A stretch of 10,550 bases of DNA from Candidatus Woesearchaeota archaeon (GTDB lineage Archaea > Nanoarchaeota > Nanoarchaeia > Woesearchaeales > GW2011-AR4), in NCBI GenBank assembly GCA_023259315.1, contig JAHFQL010000026.1, positions 1-10,550 on the forward strand. Direction: 5' to 3'. The notes beneath the pieces were generated by a model, which was given only the letters and a program-made list of their open reading frames with translations, was not told the DNA's origin and did no database searches. The number at the start of each line of letters is the position of its first letter. Position 1 is the stretch's first letter. The position numbers and the translations under genes were made by a program. This document shows positions 1-5,891 of this stretch, piece by piece.

Positions 1-204
1 ATAGTTGCAGTTTTCGGTATCACTTCGATATCACTTATTCTTATGAATCTTGTATTTTTTCCTGAAAATGAAAATTTAGGCGGTGATAGGGCAGAATTCC
101 TGATGAAATGTGCCGGAATTGGTTCCGGTATAGCAGCATTATTATATCATGCTGTTATAAAGTTGCCTGAATTTTATAAACTTGTTAAGGAAAATTTAAT
201 CTAG
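1..204 (+). CDS. C-terminal end of a membrane protein (partial)
   Basis: An open frame runs from the first base to a TAG at 202-204 and gives 67 residues, so the start lies outside the window. The visible part has two hydrophobic stretches. The first, at about residues 1-20, begins IVAVFGITSISLILM. The second, at about 39-53, contains GIGSGIAALLYHAV. A polar loop (PENENLGGDRAEF) lies between them and a lysine-rich tail follows (KLPEFYKLVKENLI). This suggests an integral membrane protein with its C-terminus probably in the cytoplasm. I cannot name the family from so short a piece. No strong T-tract terminator follows in the 65 bases before aspS, only TTTT at 222-225. Confidence 0.7.
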   Translation: MVAVFGITSISLILMNLVFFPENENLGGDRAEFLMKCAGIGSGIAALLYHAVIKLPEFYKLVKENLI

Positions 205-223
205 GGATTAATTAATTTTAGTT

Positions 224-233
224 TTGTTAACAA
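224..233. repeat. Perfect 10-bp palindrome upstream of the aspS TATA box
   Basis: TTGTTAACAA is self-complementary and lies five bases upstream of the TATA element of the aspS promoter. It could be a regulator site next to the BRE position. It could equally be chance in AT-rich DNA. Confidence 0.25.
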
Positions 234-238
234 TAACA

Positions 239-246
239 TTTAAATA
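239..246 (+). promoter_or_regulatory. Archaeal TATA box of aspS
   Basis: TTTAAATA, in the context AACATTTAAATAAC, is centred 27.5 bases before the ATG at 270. This is the archaeal TBP distance, so transcription should begin at or next to the start codon and give a leaderless mRNA. No Shine-Dalgarno sequence lies before the ATG, which agrees. Confidence 0.75.
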
Positions 247-269
247 ACATCTTTCAATTCGATTTTTCT

Positions 270-2501
270 ATGAAACGAACGCATACCTGCGGCGAATTGA
301 CAGACAAGGATGTAAACAAGAAGGTTATTCTTGCCGGATGGTGCTCAACAAGCAGGGACCATGGCGGAGTTGTATTCATTGATTTAAGAGATAGGTATGG
401 AATTACGCAAATTGTTTTTGACCCAAGCCATGACATGAAAGGCCACAAGGTTGCAGAGACTTTAAGAAGGGAAGATGTTGTGATTGTGGAGGGCAGCGTA
501 AGGAGAAGGCCAAAAGGCATGGAAAATGAAAAGCTTTTAACGGGCCATGTGGAAGTTCTTGTTGGCAAAATTCTGCATCTGAACAAGGCGCAGACTCCTC
601 CGCTGGAGATTGATGACAGAATAGAAGCGTCGGAAGAGATGAGATTGAAGTACAGGTACTTGGACCTGAGAAGGCCAAAGATGCAAAAGCAATTGATGTT
701 CAGGCATACGGTTGCCAATGTAATAAGGGAATATTTCAACGAGCATAATTTTATTGAGATTGAAACGCCAATGCTCATTAAAACAACTCCGGAAGGGGCA
801 AGGGATTATCTTGTGCCCTCAAGAATTCATCCAGGAAAATTTTATTCCCTGCCCCAAAGCCCGCAAATTTACAAGCAGATACTAATGATTGCTGGATACG
901 ACAGATATTACCAGTTTGCAAGGTGCCTAAGGGATGAGGATTTAAGGCAAGACAGGCAGCCAGAGCACACCCAAATAGATTTGGAGATGTCTTTTGTCGA
1001 AGTAGATGATATCCTGAAATTAACAGAAGGAATGATGAAGCATGTTTTCAGAAAAGTGCTTAACATGGATATTAAAACGCCGTTCAAACGGTTTACTTAC
1101 CTTGAGGCAATTGAAAAATATTGCACAGACAAGCCAGATGTAAGGTTTGGAATGGAATGCTGCGCTGTTACAGACATTGCAAAAAAATCCGAGTTCAAGG
1201 TTTTTCTTGATGTCATCAAAAAAAACGGCATTGTAAAAGTTTTGAAAGCAGAAGATTGCGGGGAAAAACTAAGCAGAAACCAGATTGATGATTTGATTGA
1301 GTTTGCGAAGCAGAATGGGGCTATGGGCTTGGCATGGATGAAAGTAACAAAAAATGGGTTGGAAAGCAATATTGTAAAATTTTTTTCCAAGGAATTGCAG
1401 GACGAATTGATTGAAAAGGCAAAAGCCAAATCCGGGGATTTGCTATTGTTTGCAGCTGATAACCTAAAAATTGCAAATGATGTATTGTCAAAAATAAGGC
1501 TGAAACTGGGACGATCGCTTGGATTAGTCAAAGACGATTTTGGATTTTGCTATGTGACAGATTTCCCTATGTTCGAGTGGAATGAAGAGGGGCAGAAATG
1601 GGACTTCAACCATAATCCATTCACCATGCCAAAGGAAGAGGACCTGAAGTATCTTGACACAGACCCGAGCAAAGTTTTCTCTTACCAATATGACTTTGTG
1701 ATGAACGGCACTGAATTGTTTTCTGGCTCTGTGCGAAACACAATTCCTGAGTTGCAGGAAAAGACATTCAGAGTCACTGGAATGAGCCAGGAGCAGATAA
1801 AAGAAAGATTCGGGTTTTTGCTTGAGGCATATAAATATGGAGCGCCAACGCACGCCGGCTTTGGGCTGGGTTTTGACAGATTAGTTGCTTTAATGCAGGG
1901 AATGAATGACATAAGGGAAGTTATAGCCTTCCCAAAGACAAAAGCAGCAGAAAGTTTGATGGATGAATCTCCAAGCGATGCATCAGAAAAGCAGCTGCAG
2001 GAATTGCACATCAAGATTGATTTTGTTAAAGAACAAGTTAATGTTGTATTTGAAAAAATAAGGGATATTTTGAATAAAGAAAAGATTGAATATGATGTGC
2101 TTGAGCATAAATCTGTATTCACAAGCAAGGAGGCTGCTGAAGTTCGAGGAACTGAATTAAGGCAGGGATGCAAAGCACTGGTTTGCAGGACAGAAGAAGG
2201 TTTTATACAGGTAGTTGTTGCTGGAAATAAAGAGCTTGACTTACAGAAATTGCAGAAATTTACATTGTTCAAAAAATTGGAATTAGCTGATGCAAAGGAA
2301 ATAAAGAAAGTTACGAACTGCAATATTGGAAGTGTTCCACCATTTGGAAATTTATTTGGCTTGAAAGTTTATTTCGACAAATCAGTTGTTGAGAATGATG
2401 CCGTTGCTTTCAGTGCAGGCCAGCACACGAAAAGCATAAAGATGAAAGCAAAGGATTTGGTTAAGGTTGTTAATCCTGTGGTTGGGGAGTTTGCGAAGTA
2501 G
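270..2501 (+). CDS. aspS: Bacterial-type aspartyl-tRNA synthetase fused to a C-terminal YbaK-like editing domain
   Basis: This class II synthetase charges tRNA with aspartate in the cytoplasm. Residues 1-110 form the OB-fold anticodon domain (GWCSTSRDHGGVVFIDLRDR). Motif 1 lies around ETPMLIKTTPEGARDYLVPS (165-184). Motif 2 is LRDEDLRQDRQPEHTQID (220-237). A GAD insertion domain, found in bacterial and not in archaeal AspRS, spans about 300-400. Motif 3 is GFGLGFDRL (530-538). The normal bacterial C-terminus is reached at QELHIKI (577-583), but the frame continues for 160 residues. That extension resembles the YbaK/ProX aminoacyl-tRNA deacylase domain: SKEAAEVRGTELRQGCKALV with a candidate catalytic Lys635, then GSVPPFG (687-693) and SAGQHTKSIKM (715-725). 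Total length is 743 residues against about 590 for the usual bacterial enzyme. His31 and Gly83 match the non-discriminating class. The glycine loop is unusual, with TELFSGSVR at 481-489 where ELGGGSxR is expected. The ATG at 270 fits the leaderless TATA spacing. Confidence 0.95.
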   Translation: MKRTHTCGELTDKDVNKKVILAGWCSTSRDHGGVVFIDLRDRYGITQIVFDPSHDMKGHKVAETLRREDVVIVEGSVRRRPKGMENEKLLTGHVEVLVGKILHLNKAQTPPLEIDDRIEASEEMRLKYRYLDLRRPKMQKQLMFRHTVANVIREYFNEHNFIEIETPMLIKTTPEGARDYLVPSRIHPGKFYSLPQSPQIYKQILMIAGYDRYYQFARCLRDEDLRQDRQPEHTQIDLEMSFVEVDDILKLTEGMMKHVFRKVLNMDIKTPFKRFTYLEAIEKYCTDKPDVRFGMECCAVTDIAKKSEFKVFLDVIKKNGIVKVLKAEDCGEKLSRNQIDDLIEFAKQNGAMGLAWMKVTKNGLESNIVKFFSKELQDELIEKAKAKSGDLLLFAADNLKIANDVLSKIRLKLGRSLGLVKDDFGFCYVTDFPMFEWNEEGQKWDFNHNPFTMPKEEDLKYLDTDPSKVFSYQYDFVMNGTELFSGSVRNTIPELQEKTFRVTGMSQEQIKERFGFLLEAYKYGAPTHAGFGLGFDRLVALMQGMNDIREVIAFPKTKAAESLMDESPSDASEKQLQELHIKIDFVKEQVNVVFEKIRDILNKEKIEYDVLEHKSVFTSKEAAEVRGTELRQGCKALVCRTEEGFIQVVVAGNKELDLQKLQKFTLFKKLELADAKEIKKVTNCNIGSVPPFGNLFGLKVYFDKSVVENDAVAFSAGQHTKSIKMKAKDLVKVVNPVVGEFAK

Positions 2502-2515
2502 AATTAAAATAATTA

Positions 2516-2539
2516 TTTTTTCCGCTCCATAATTTTTTT
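2516..2539 (+). terminator. Poly-T terminator tracts after aspS
   Basis: Two T-runs, six T at 2516-2521 and seven T at 2533-2539, begin 15 bases after the aspS stop. Archaeal RNA polymerase terminates on such T-runs without needing a hairpin. Confidence 0.55.
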
Positions 2540-2540
2540 C

Positions 2541-2560
2541 ATTTATTTAAGGAAATAAAT
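2541..2560. repeat. AT-only inverted repeat (8-bp stem, 4-base loop)
   Basis: ATTTATTT (2541-2548) and AAATAAAT (2553-2560) are exact reverse complements around the loop AAGG. The repeat lies just after the T-runs that follow aspS and 36 bases before the TATA box of the next gene. It may assist termination or transcript-end protection. The stem has only A-T pairs, so it would be weak as RNA. Confidence 0.35.
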
Positions 2561-2596
2561 ATGATTTTTAAATTATTCTATTATTTTCCCACAACA

Positions 2597-2604
2597 TTTA
2601 AATA
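2597..2604 (+). promoter_or_regulatory. TATA box of the 2627 gene
   Basis: TTTAAATA is centred 26.5 bases from the ATG at 2627. The surroundings closely match the aspS promoter: both share AACATTTAAATAA, then CTTTCAA, then TCTATG at the start codon. A leaderless mRNA is predicted. Confidence 0.75.
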
Positions 2605-2626
2605 ATCCTTTCAAAATAATTTATCT

Positions 2627-3292
2627 ATGGCCAACGGAGATGTTCTTTCGGAATTGAATGCGTCAGATATTGCGCATTTCAAGAAAGATTTTGTGCAGAT
2701 GATAAAAGTTGGGGCTGAGATAGACAGGTATTATGCTGAAGCACATCGCGACTTGGACAGATTGATACCGAAGTATGAGAAGGTTATGGGGCAATTCAAC
2801 AAAAAATTCAAGGGAATAAAAATCAGTGTAAAAAAAAACATAGACACATTTAAGGTTAGGATTTTTGTCAGGGTAAAGGATATCAAGGAGTTTTTTGCCA
2901 ATTCTGCCTCAAGGATTGCTGGGCTGAAATCTGTTGGAAGGTCAAGCTTCAACCAGGTTGATGTGTCAAATGTGGAAAAATTCGCGCAATTCCTTGATTC
3001 AATCCTTGACAAGATTTACATTTCATACTTAGACCCTGAAATCGGAACCAGCACGCTTGCAGCTGTTCTTGACCGGAGAGAAAAAATGATTGAGATAATT
3101 TGCCGTCCAAACGAGCTTATGAACGAGAGCTCTGCAGGATTCAAAGTCTGTGCGTTTTATGCATTGAAAGACGGTTTTGACAGAAAAATAGAGGTCTATG
3201 GGGACGCTTCAACTTTCGGCTTCCTCAACCTTATGGATGAGATAGAAAGAATGGAGTGGTACGACAAGTTCAATCCGAGATTTTTTGAATAG
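2627..3292 (+). CDS. Uncharacterised 221-residue cytoplasmic protein
   Basis: I do not recognise this family. It has no signal peptide, membrane segment or cysteine cluster, so it should be a soluble cytoplasmic protein. Residues about 10-62 look like long amphipathic helices (FKKDFVQMIKVGAEIDRYYA, then RDLDRLIPKYEKVMGQFNKK). A short beta-like basic segment follows (IKISVKK, then FKVRIFVRVK at 75-84). Residues 112-132 are probably helical. The last third alternates strands and turns (KMIEIICRP at 153-161, AGFKVCAFYAL at 170-180, KIEVYGD at 187-193) and ends in an acidic and aromatic tail (MDEIERMEWYDKFNPRFFE). The start is set by the leaderless TATA spacing. Composition and codon use match aspS and srp54, so I read it as a native gene. 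Its stop abuts the stop of the convergent srp54 with no intervening base. Confidence 0.85.
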   Translation: MANGDVLSELNASDIAHFKKDFVQMIKVGAEIDRYYAEAHRDLDRLIPKYEKVMGQFNKKFKGIKISVKKNIDTFKVRIFVRVKDIKEFFANSASRIAGLKSVGRSSFNQVDVSNVEKFAQFLDSILDKIYISYLDPEIGTSTLAAVLDRREKMIEIICRPNELMNESSAGFKVCAFYALKDGFDRKIEVYGDASTFGFLNLMDEIERMEWYDKFNPRFFE

Positions 3293-4639
3293 TCATCCCA
3301 TCGGCAGCCTGTTTCCAAATTTTTTCATGAACTTTGAGATATCACCTTTTGAACCCTTGAACATCTTGACCATTTTCTTGGATTGCCTGTACTGCTTCAG
3401 CAACTCCCTTATTTCACCTGCCGGAATGCCAGAGCCCTTTGACACTCTCTCGATTCTTCTTGAATCCATTATCTCGGGTTCTTCCAGTTCTTTCTTGGAA
3501 AAGCTGTTCATCGCATCCTTCCATTTCTTCAATTTTGATTCCTGCACTTGAAGCATTTCTTTCGGCAATTTCAATGAAGAAAATCCTGGAATCATCTCAA
3601 CAATCTGGCTTAATGGCCCCATCTTTGACATTGCTTCCATTTGCTCGTACAAATCAATCAAATTAAATTCTCCTTTTAAGAATCTCTTGCCCAAATCTTC
3701 AGCATCCTCTACCTTTATTACGTCTTTTGCTTTCTCAAGCAAGGCTTCTATATCACCCATTCCAAGAATCCTACCTACAAATCCCTGAGGATTAAACTGC
3801 TCCAAATCATCAATTTTTTCCCCTATTCCAATAAACTTGATCGGGGCTCCGGAAACTGCACATGCAGTCAAAGCGCCTCCGCCTCTTGCTGTACCGTCCA
3901 TTTTTGAAACAACAACTCCGGTTATGCCGCAGCTTTTGTGAAATTGCTTTGCTTGCTTTTGCGCTGCCTGCCCGATATCAGCAGAAATAACAAGAAGATT
4001 TTCATCTGGCTTTATTTTTTTGTTTATATCTTCGATTTCCACTATCAAATCGTGCGATAAAGCGTCCCTGCCAGAAGTGTCTATAATCAAAACATCATAC
4101 TCATCAAATTCATTCTTATATTTATTCCAGATTTCAACAGCATCTTTAATCTTCTTATCAGAGAAAACTTTTACATTTGCATTTTTACCAACTTGTTCAA
4201 TCTGGTCCATTGCCGCAGGCCTGTGCACATCCAATCCAACTAATGCAATTTTATGACCCCTTTTTGTGTAGAATTTGGCCAGTTTTCCTGCTGTTGTTGT
4301 TTTTCCCGAGCCGAACAAGCCAACAAGCATTATCCTGAAAGGTTTTTGTGTGATTTCAATTTTCTGCTGCTCTTTGCCCAAGAAATTAACTAATTCGTCA
4401 TAAACAATGTTGATAATCTGTTCTTTTTTTGTCAGTCCCTTTGGCACTTCTTCATTCAAACCGCGATTTTTTATTTTTTCCGTCAAGTCAAAAACCAGTT
4501 TTACATTCACATCAGACTGCAGCAAAGCCCTTTGAATGCCCTTGATTAATTCATTAATTAGTTTCTCATCCACAAAAAGAGATTTGGCTATCTTCTGCAA
4601 AGTGTTTTTCAATGAGTCGCTTAGTTTTTCCAGCACCAT
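3293..4639 (-). CDS. srp54: Signal recognition particle 54 kDa GTPase
   Basis: SRP54 binds SRP RNA and hydrophobic signal sequences on nascent chains, and docks ribosomes at the membrane through FtsY. The 448 residues match archaeal SRP54. The N domain is a four-helix bundle (1-95). The G domain (about 100-300) has P-loop GLFGSGKTTT at 107-116, GLDVHRPAAMDQ at 135-146, G3 DTSGR at 187-191, G4 SKMDGTARGGGAL at 245-257 and G5 GIGEK at 271-275, and it closes with FVGRILGMGD. The M domain (about 325-448) is methionine-rich (MEAMSKMGPL, EMIPGF). It carries the RNA-binding motif RRIERVSKGSG at 394-404 and ends KKFGNRLPMG. Two changes from the usual motifs stand out: Phe109 in place of the common Gln of GLQGSGKTTT, and DTSGR for DTAGR. 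The ATG at 4639 is supported by a TATA box 27.5 bases upstream. The gene lies just after the proline-rich gene on the same strand but has its own promoter. Confidence 0.97.
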   Translation of the reverse strand: MVLEKLSDSLKNTLQKIAKSLFVDEKLINELIKGIQRALLQSDVNVKLVFDLTEKIKNRGLNEEVPKGLTKKEQIINIVYDELVNFLGKEQQKIEITQKPFRIMLVGLFGSGKTTTAGKLAKFYTKRGHKIALVGLDVHRPAAMDQIEQVGKNANVKVFSDKKIKDAVEIWNKYKNEFDEYDVLIIDTSGRDALSHDLIVEIEDINKKIKPDENLLVISADIGQAAQKQAKQFHKSCGITGVVVSKMDGTARGGGALTACAVSGAPIKFIGIGEKIDDLEQFNPQGFVGRILGMGDIEALLEKAKDVIKVEDAEDLGKRFLKGEFNLIDLYEQMEAMSKMGPLSQIVEMIPGFSSLKLPKEMLQVQESKLKKWKDAMNSFSKKELEEPEIMDSRRIERVSKGSGIPAGEIRELLKQYRQSKKMVKMFKGSKGDISKFMKKFGNRLPMG

Positions 4640-4662
4640 AAGAAATCAGTTTAAAATTATTG

Positions 4663-4670
4663 TATATAAA
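4663..4670 (-). promoter_or_regulatory. TATA box of srp54
   Basis: On the minus strand this reads TTTATATA within ACATTTATATACA, centred 27.5 bases from the srp54 ATG at 4639. A leaderless transcript is predicted. The box lies in the 34-base gap between the stop of the proline-rich gene and srp54. Confidence 0.75.
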
Positions 4671-4673
4671 TGT

Positions 4674-5066
4674 TTATAATGTCGCCGGCGGCCTATCAGG
4701 CAAATCAGGATTTCGGGTCGGTGGCGGAATTCTCCATGCTGGGGGACTTCTTCTCGGAGGAACTATTGGCTGGCCAGGAGGAGTATATGGCCTATCATCA
4801 TCTTTTCGTTTTTTCGGGTCTGGAATATCATCAGGCCACCAATCTGGCGACGGATATTCGTCCTGAAATATGCGGCCCATGGGATGATTTAGCCTAAAAT
4901 ATTCAGAAACGTAAATATCTAAGCCCCTTTCATATCCAGCTTTTTTTAATCCTAATAATCTTTGGGCATCTTCAAACCTGTATGCATTCATTAAAAAATT
5001 ATTTTGAGGCATGTTTGCAAATAAGACTACCCTGTCTTCTAGGCCCATATTAAGTTTGTCATACAT
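4674..5066 (-). CDS. Small orphan protein with a proline-rich C-terminal tail
   Basis: I do not recognise this 130-residue protein. The first half is an ordinary globular-looking, probably helical segment (LEDRVVLFANMPQNNFLMNA, then YRFEDAQRLLGLKKAGYERG) without a signal peptide or membrane helix. From about residue 68 (DEYPSPDWWPDDIPDP) to the end it is disordered. About 20 of the last 62 residues are proline, with four PP pairs, one PPP and a charged KKRKDDDR patch. The DNA for the tail is clearly more GC-rich than its flanks because proline and arginine codons are GC-rich. The frame also stays open upstream to a TTG at 5075. I chose the ATG at 5066, about 33 bases below a TTTTTAAA element (5096-5103), which suggests a leader of only a few bases. 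The gene may be real but rapidly evolving. Confidence 0.6.
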   Translation of the reverse strand: MYDKLNMGLEDRVVLFANMPQNNFLMNAYRFEDAQRLLGLKKAGYERGLDIYVSEYFRLNHPMGRIFQDEYPSPDWWPDDIPDPKKRKDDDRPYTPPGQPIVPPRRSPPAWRIPPPTRNPDLPDRPPATL

Positions 5067-5110
5067 TTTAATCAAGCATTAATAATGAAAAATACTTTAA
5101 AAATTTATCT

Positions 5111-5131
5111 AAAAAAATAATTTCGAAAAAA
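5111..5131 (-). terminator. Poly-T tracts after the Fis-like gene
   Basis: On the minus strand, T6 (5131-5126) and T7 (5117-5111) follow the Fis-like stop within 4-24 bases. This suits archaeal intrinsic termination and separates this gene from the proline-rich gene downstream. Confidence 0.5.
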
Positions 5132-5134
5132 TCT

Positions 5135-5773
5135 TTATGTAGTTTGTGTAGCAGTCATTAATCCTGGCCTAAATAGTAACAAAACGTCAAGAAGCCTTGC
5201 AGCTGATTGGGTGTCTGTGATTGCGTCGATTGATCCTAAGTCTTTAGGAACGGCACTTGCAAGGTCGGTATCTTGCCCAATTTTTGCAGTCAGATCAGTT
5301 GTTGTTAAAAAATCACTTCCGAGCTGCACACCAAAAGTTGCCTCCGGCCTTTCAACTATGTCTTCTATTTTACTCTCTAGTCCCAAACTTCTAATTCTGT
5401 AGCCGAAAGTGGACCTGCTAATTCCCAAGAGATTAGCAGCACCTGATTTATTCCCATTAGCATCGTGCAATGCTAAACATAAAATTGCTCTTTCAAAATC
5501 ATCAAGAACGCCCCCATATTCCCTTTCTTTTCCCTTTATTTTTTGATATGCTGCGCCGCCAAAATCTGCAAAGTCAAGTTCAGGATTTTTAATTGCAGTT
5601 GTTTGGGGCGTATTTGAGATGTTAGGTGCAGTAGGACCTTCTGCTAAAACTTCTAATATTTCAGAAGCTGCGCTGTAGACAGTATCAATAGCTTCCCTAA
5701 CTCTACCACGAAGCTCTTCCAATCTTTGCAGCTTTACACCAACATTCTCCAATGCATCTGCCAATTTTCTCAT
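5135..5773 (-). CDS. Fis-type helix-turn-helix protein
   Basis: The 212-residue protein has a central HTH of the Fis/NtrC C-terminal type at about residues 88-132. It has the pattern LDDFERAILCLALHDANGNK followed by SGAANLLGISRSTFGYRIRS and LGL. The GN, AA-LLGISR-T and R-RSLGL positions match the family signature. Residues 1-45 form a likely coiled coil (LENVGVKLQRLEELRGRVRE). Residues 46-87 are a polar linker. Residues 140-212 are an unrecognised Asp/Thr-rich domain ending RPGLMTATQTT. No AAA+ sigma-54 activator or receiver domain is present. Fis HTH domains are mainly bacterial, so this points to horizontal transfer or an old DPANN acquisition. A GTG lies directly before the chosen ATG. The ATG fits the TATA spacing of 26.5 bases better. 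The gene is divergent from the PLP-enzyme-like gene, and I infer but cannot show that it regulates that gene or itself. Confidence 0.85.
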   Translation of the reverse strand: MRKLADALENVGVKLQRLEELRGRVREAIDTVYSAASEILEVLAEGPTAPNISNTPQTTAIKNPELDFADFGGAAYQKIKGKEREYGGVLDDFERAILCLALHDANGNKSGAANLLGISRSTFGYRIRSLGLESKIEDIVERPEATFGVQLGSDFLTTTDLTAKIGQDTDLASAVPKDLGSIDAITDTQSAARLLDVLLLFRPGLMTATQTT

Positions 5774-5795
5774 CACAGGGAGTTTTGAATAAAAT

Positions 5796-5803
5796 TATAA
5801 AAA
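5796..5803 (-). promoter_or_regulatory. TATA box of the Fis-like gene
   Basis: On the minus strand this reads TTTTTATA, centred 26.5 bases from the ATG at 5773. It favours that ATG over the adjacent GTG and predicts a leaderless mRNA. Confidence 0.65.
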
Positions 5804-5814
5804 TGTATCTATTT

Positions 5815-5831
5815 TTAAGTAGTCTACTAAA
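5815..5831. promoter_or_regulatory. Candidate palindromic operator in the divergent promoter region
   Basis: AGTAG (5818-5822), one T, and CTACT (5824-5828) form an exact inverted repeat. TT/AA pairs lie outside a single mismatch. It is the most GC-containing patch of an otherwise nearly pure A/T intergenic stretch. It lies about 24 bases upstream of the centre of the minus-strand TATA box and about 42 upstream of the plus-strand one. A homodimeric regulator such as the neighbouring Fis-like protein could bind here. This is inference. Confidence 0.4.
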
Positions 5832-5861
5832 TCAAAACTAAAATAAAATCAATTCAAAAAG

Positions 5862-5869
5862 AATATAAA
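5862..5869 (+). promoter_or_regulatory. TATA box of the PLP-enzyme-like gene
   Basis: AATATAAA is centred 26.5 bases before the ATG at 5892 but only 17.5 before the in-frame ATG at 5883. By the spacing seen at the other genes here, the 5892 ATG is the leaderless start. Confidence 0.6.
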
Positions 5870-5891
5870 TTAGCTTCAAACAATGAATAAT

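Noticed and set aside
207..216. ATTAATTAAT palindrome after the first gene as an operator
   Set aside because: It is made only of A and T in a very AT-rich spacer and has no special position relative to the aspS TATA box.
254..778. Long minus-strand open frame opposite the start of aspS
   Set aside because: It lies fully antisense to well-recognised AspRS domains, and its translation is Ser/Leu/Phe-rich nonsense typical of a shadow frame.
2830..2838. Run of nine A inside the 2627 gene (and eight A at 1218-1225 in aspS) as slippage sites
   Set aside because: Both frames continue normally across the runs with lysine codons, and lysine-rich AT-rich genes produce such runs by chance. There is no downstream frame that would give a meaningful product.
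4674..4880. GC-rich patch as a possible structured RNA
   Set aside because: I found no convincing long stem, and the composition is fully explained by the proline and arginine codons of the minus-strand frame.
4670..4897. Plus-strand open frame of 75 codons opposite the proline-rich gene
   Set aside because: The only plus-strand TATA-like element lies about 4 bases before its first ATG, too close for use. The minus-strand frame is longer and correctly placed upstream of srp54. The openness is a by-product of the GC-rich proline codons.
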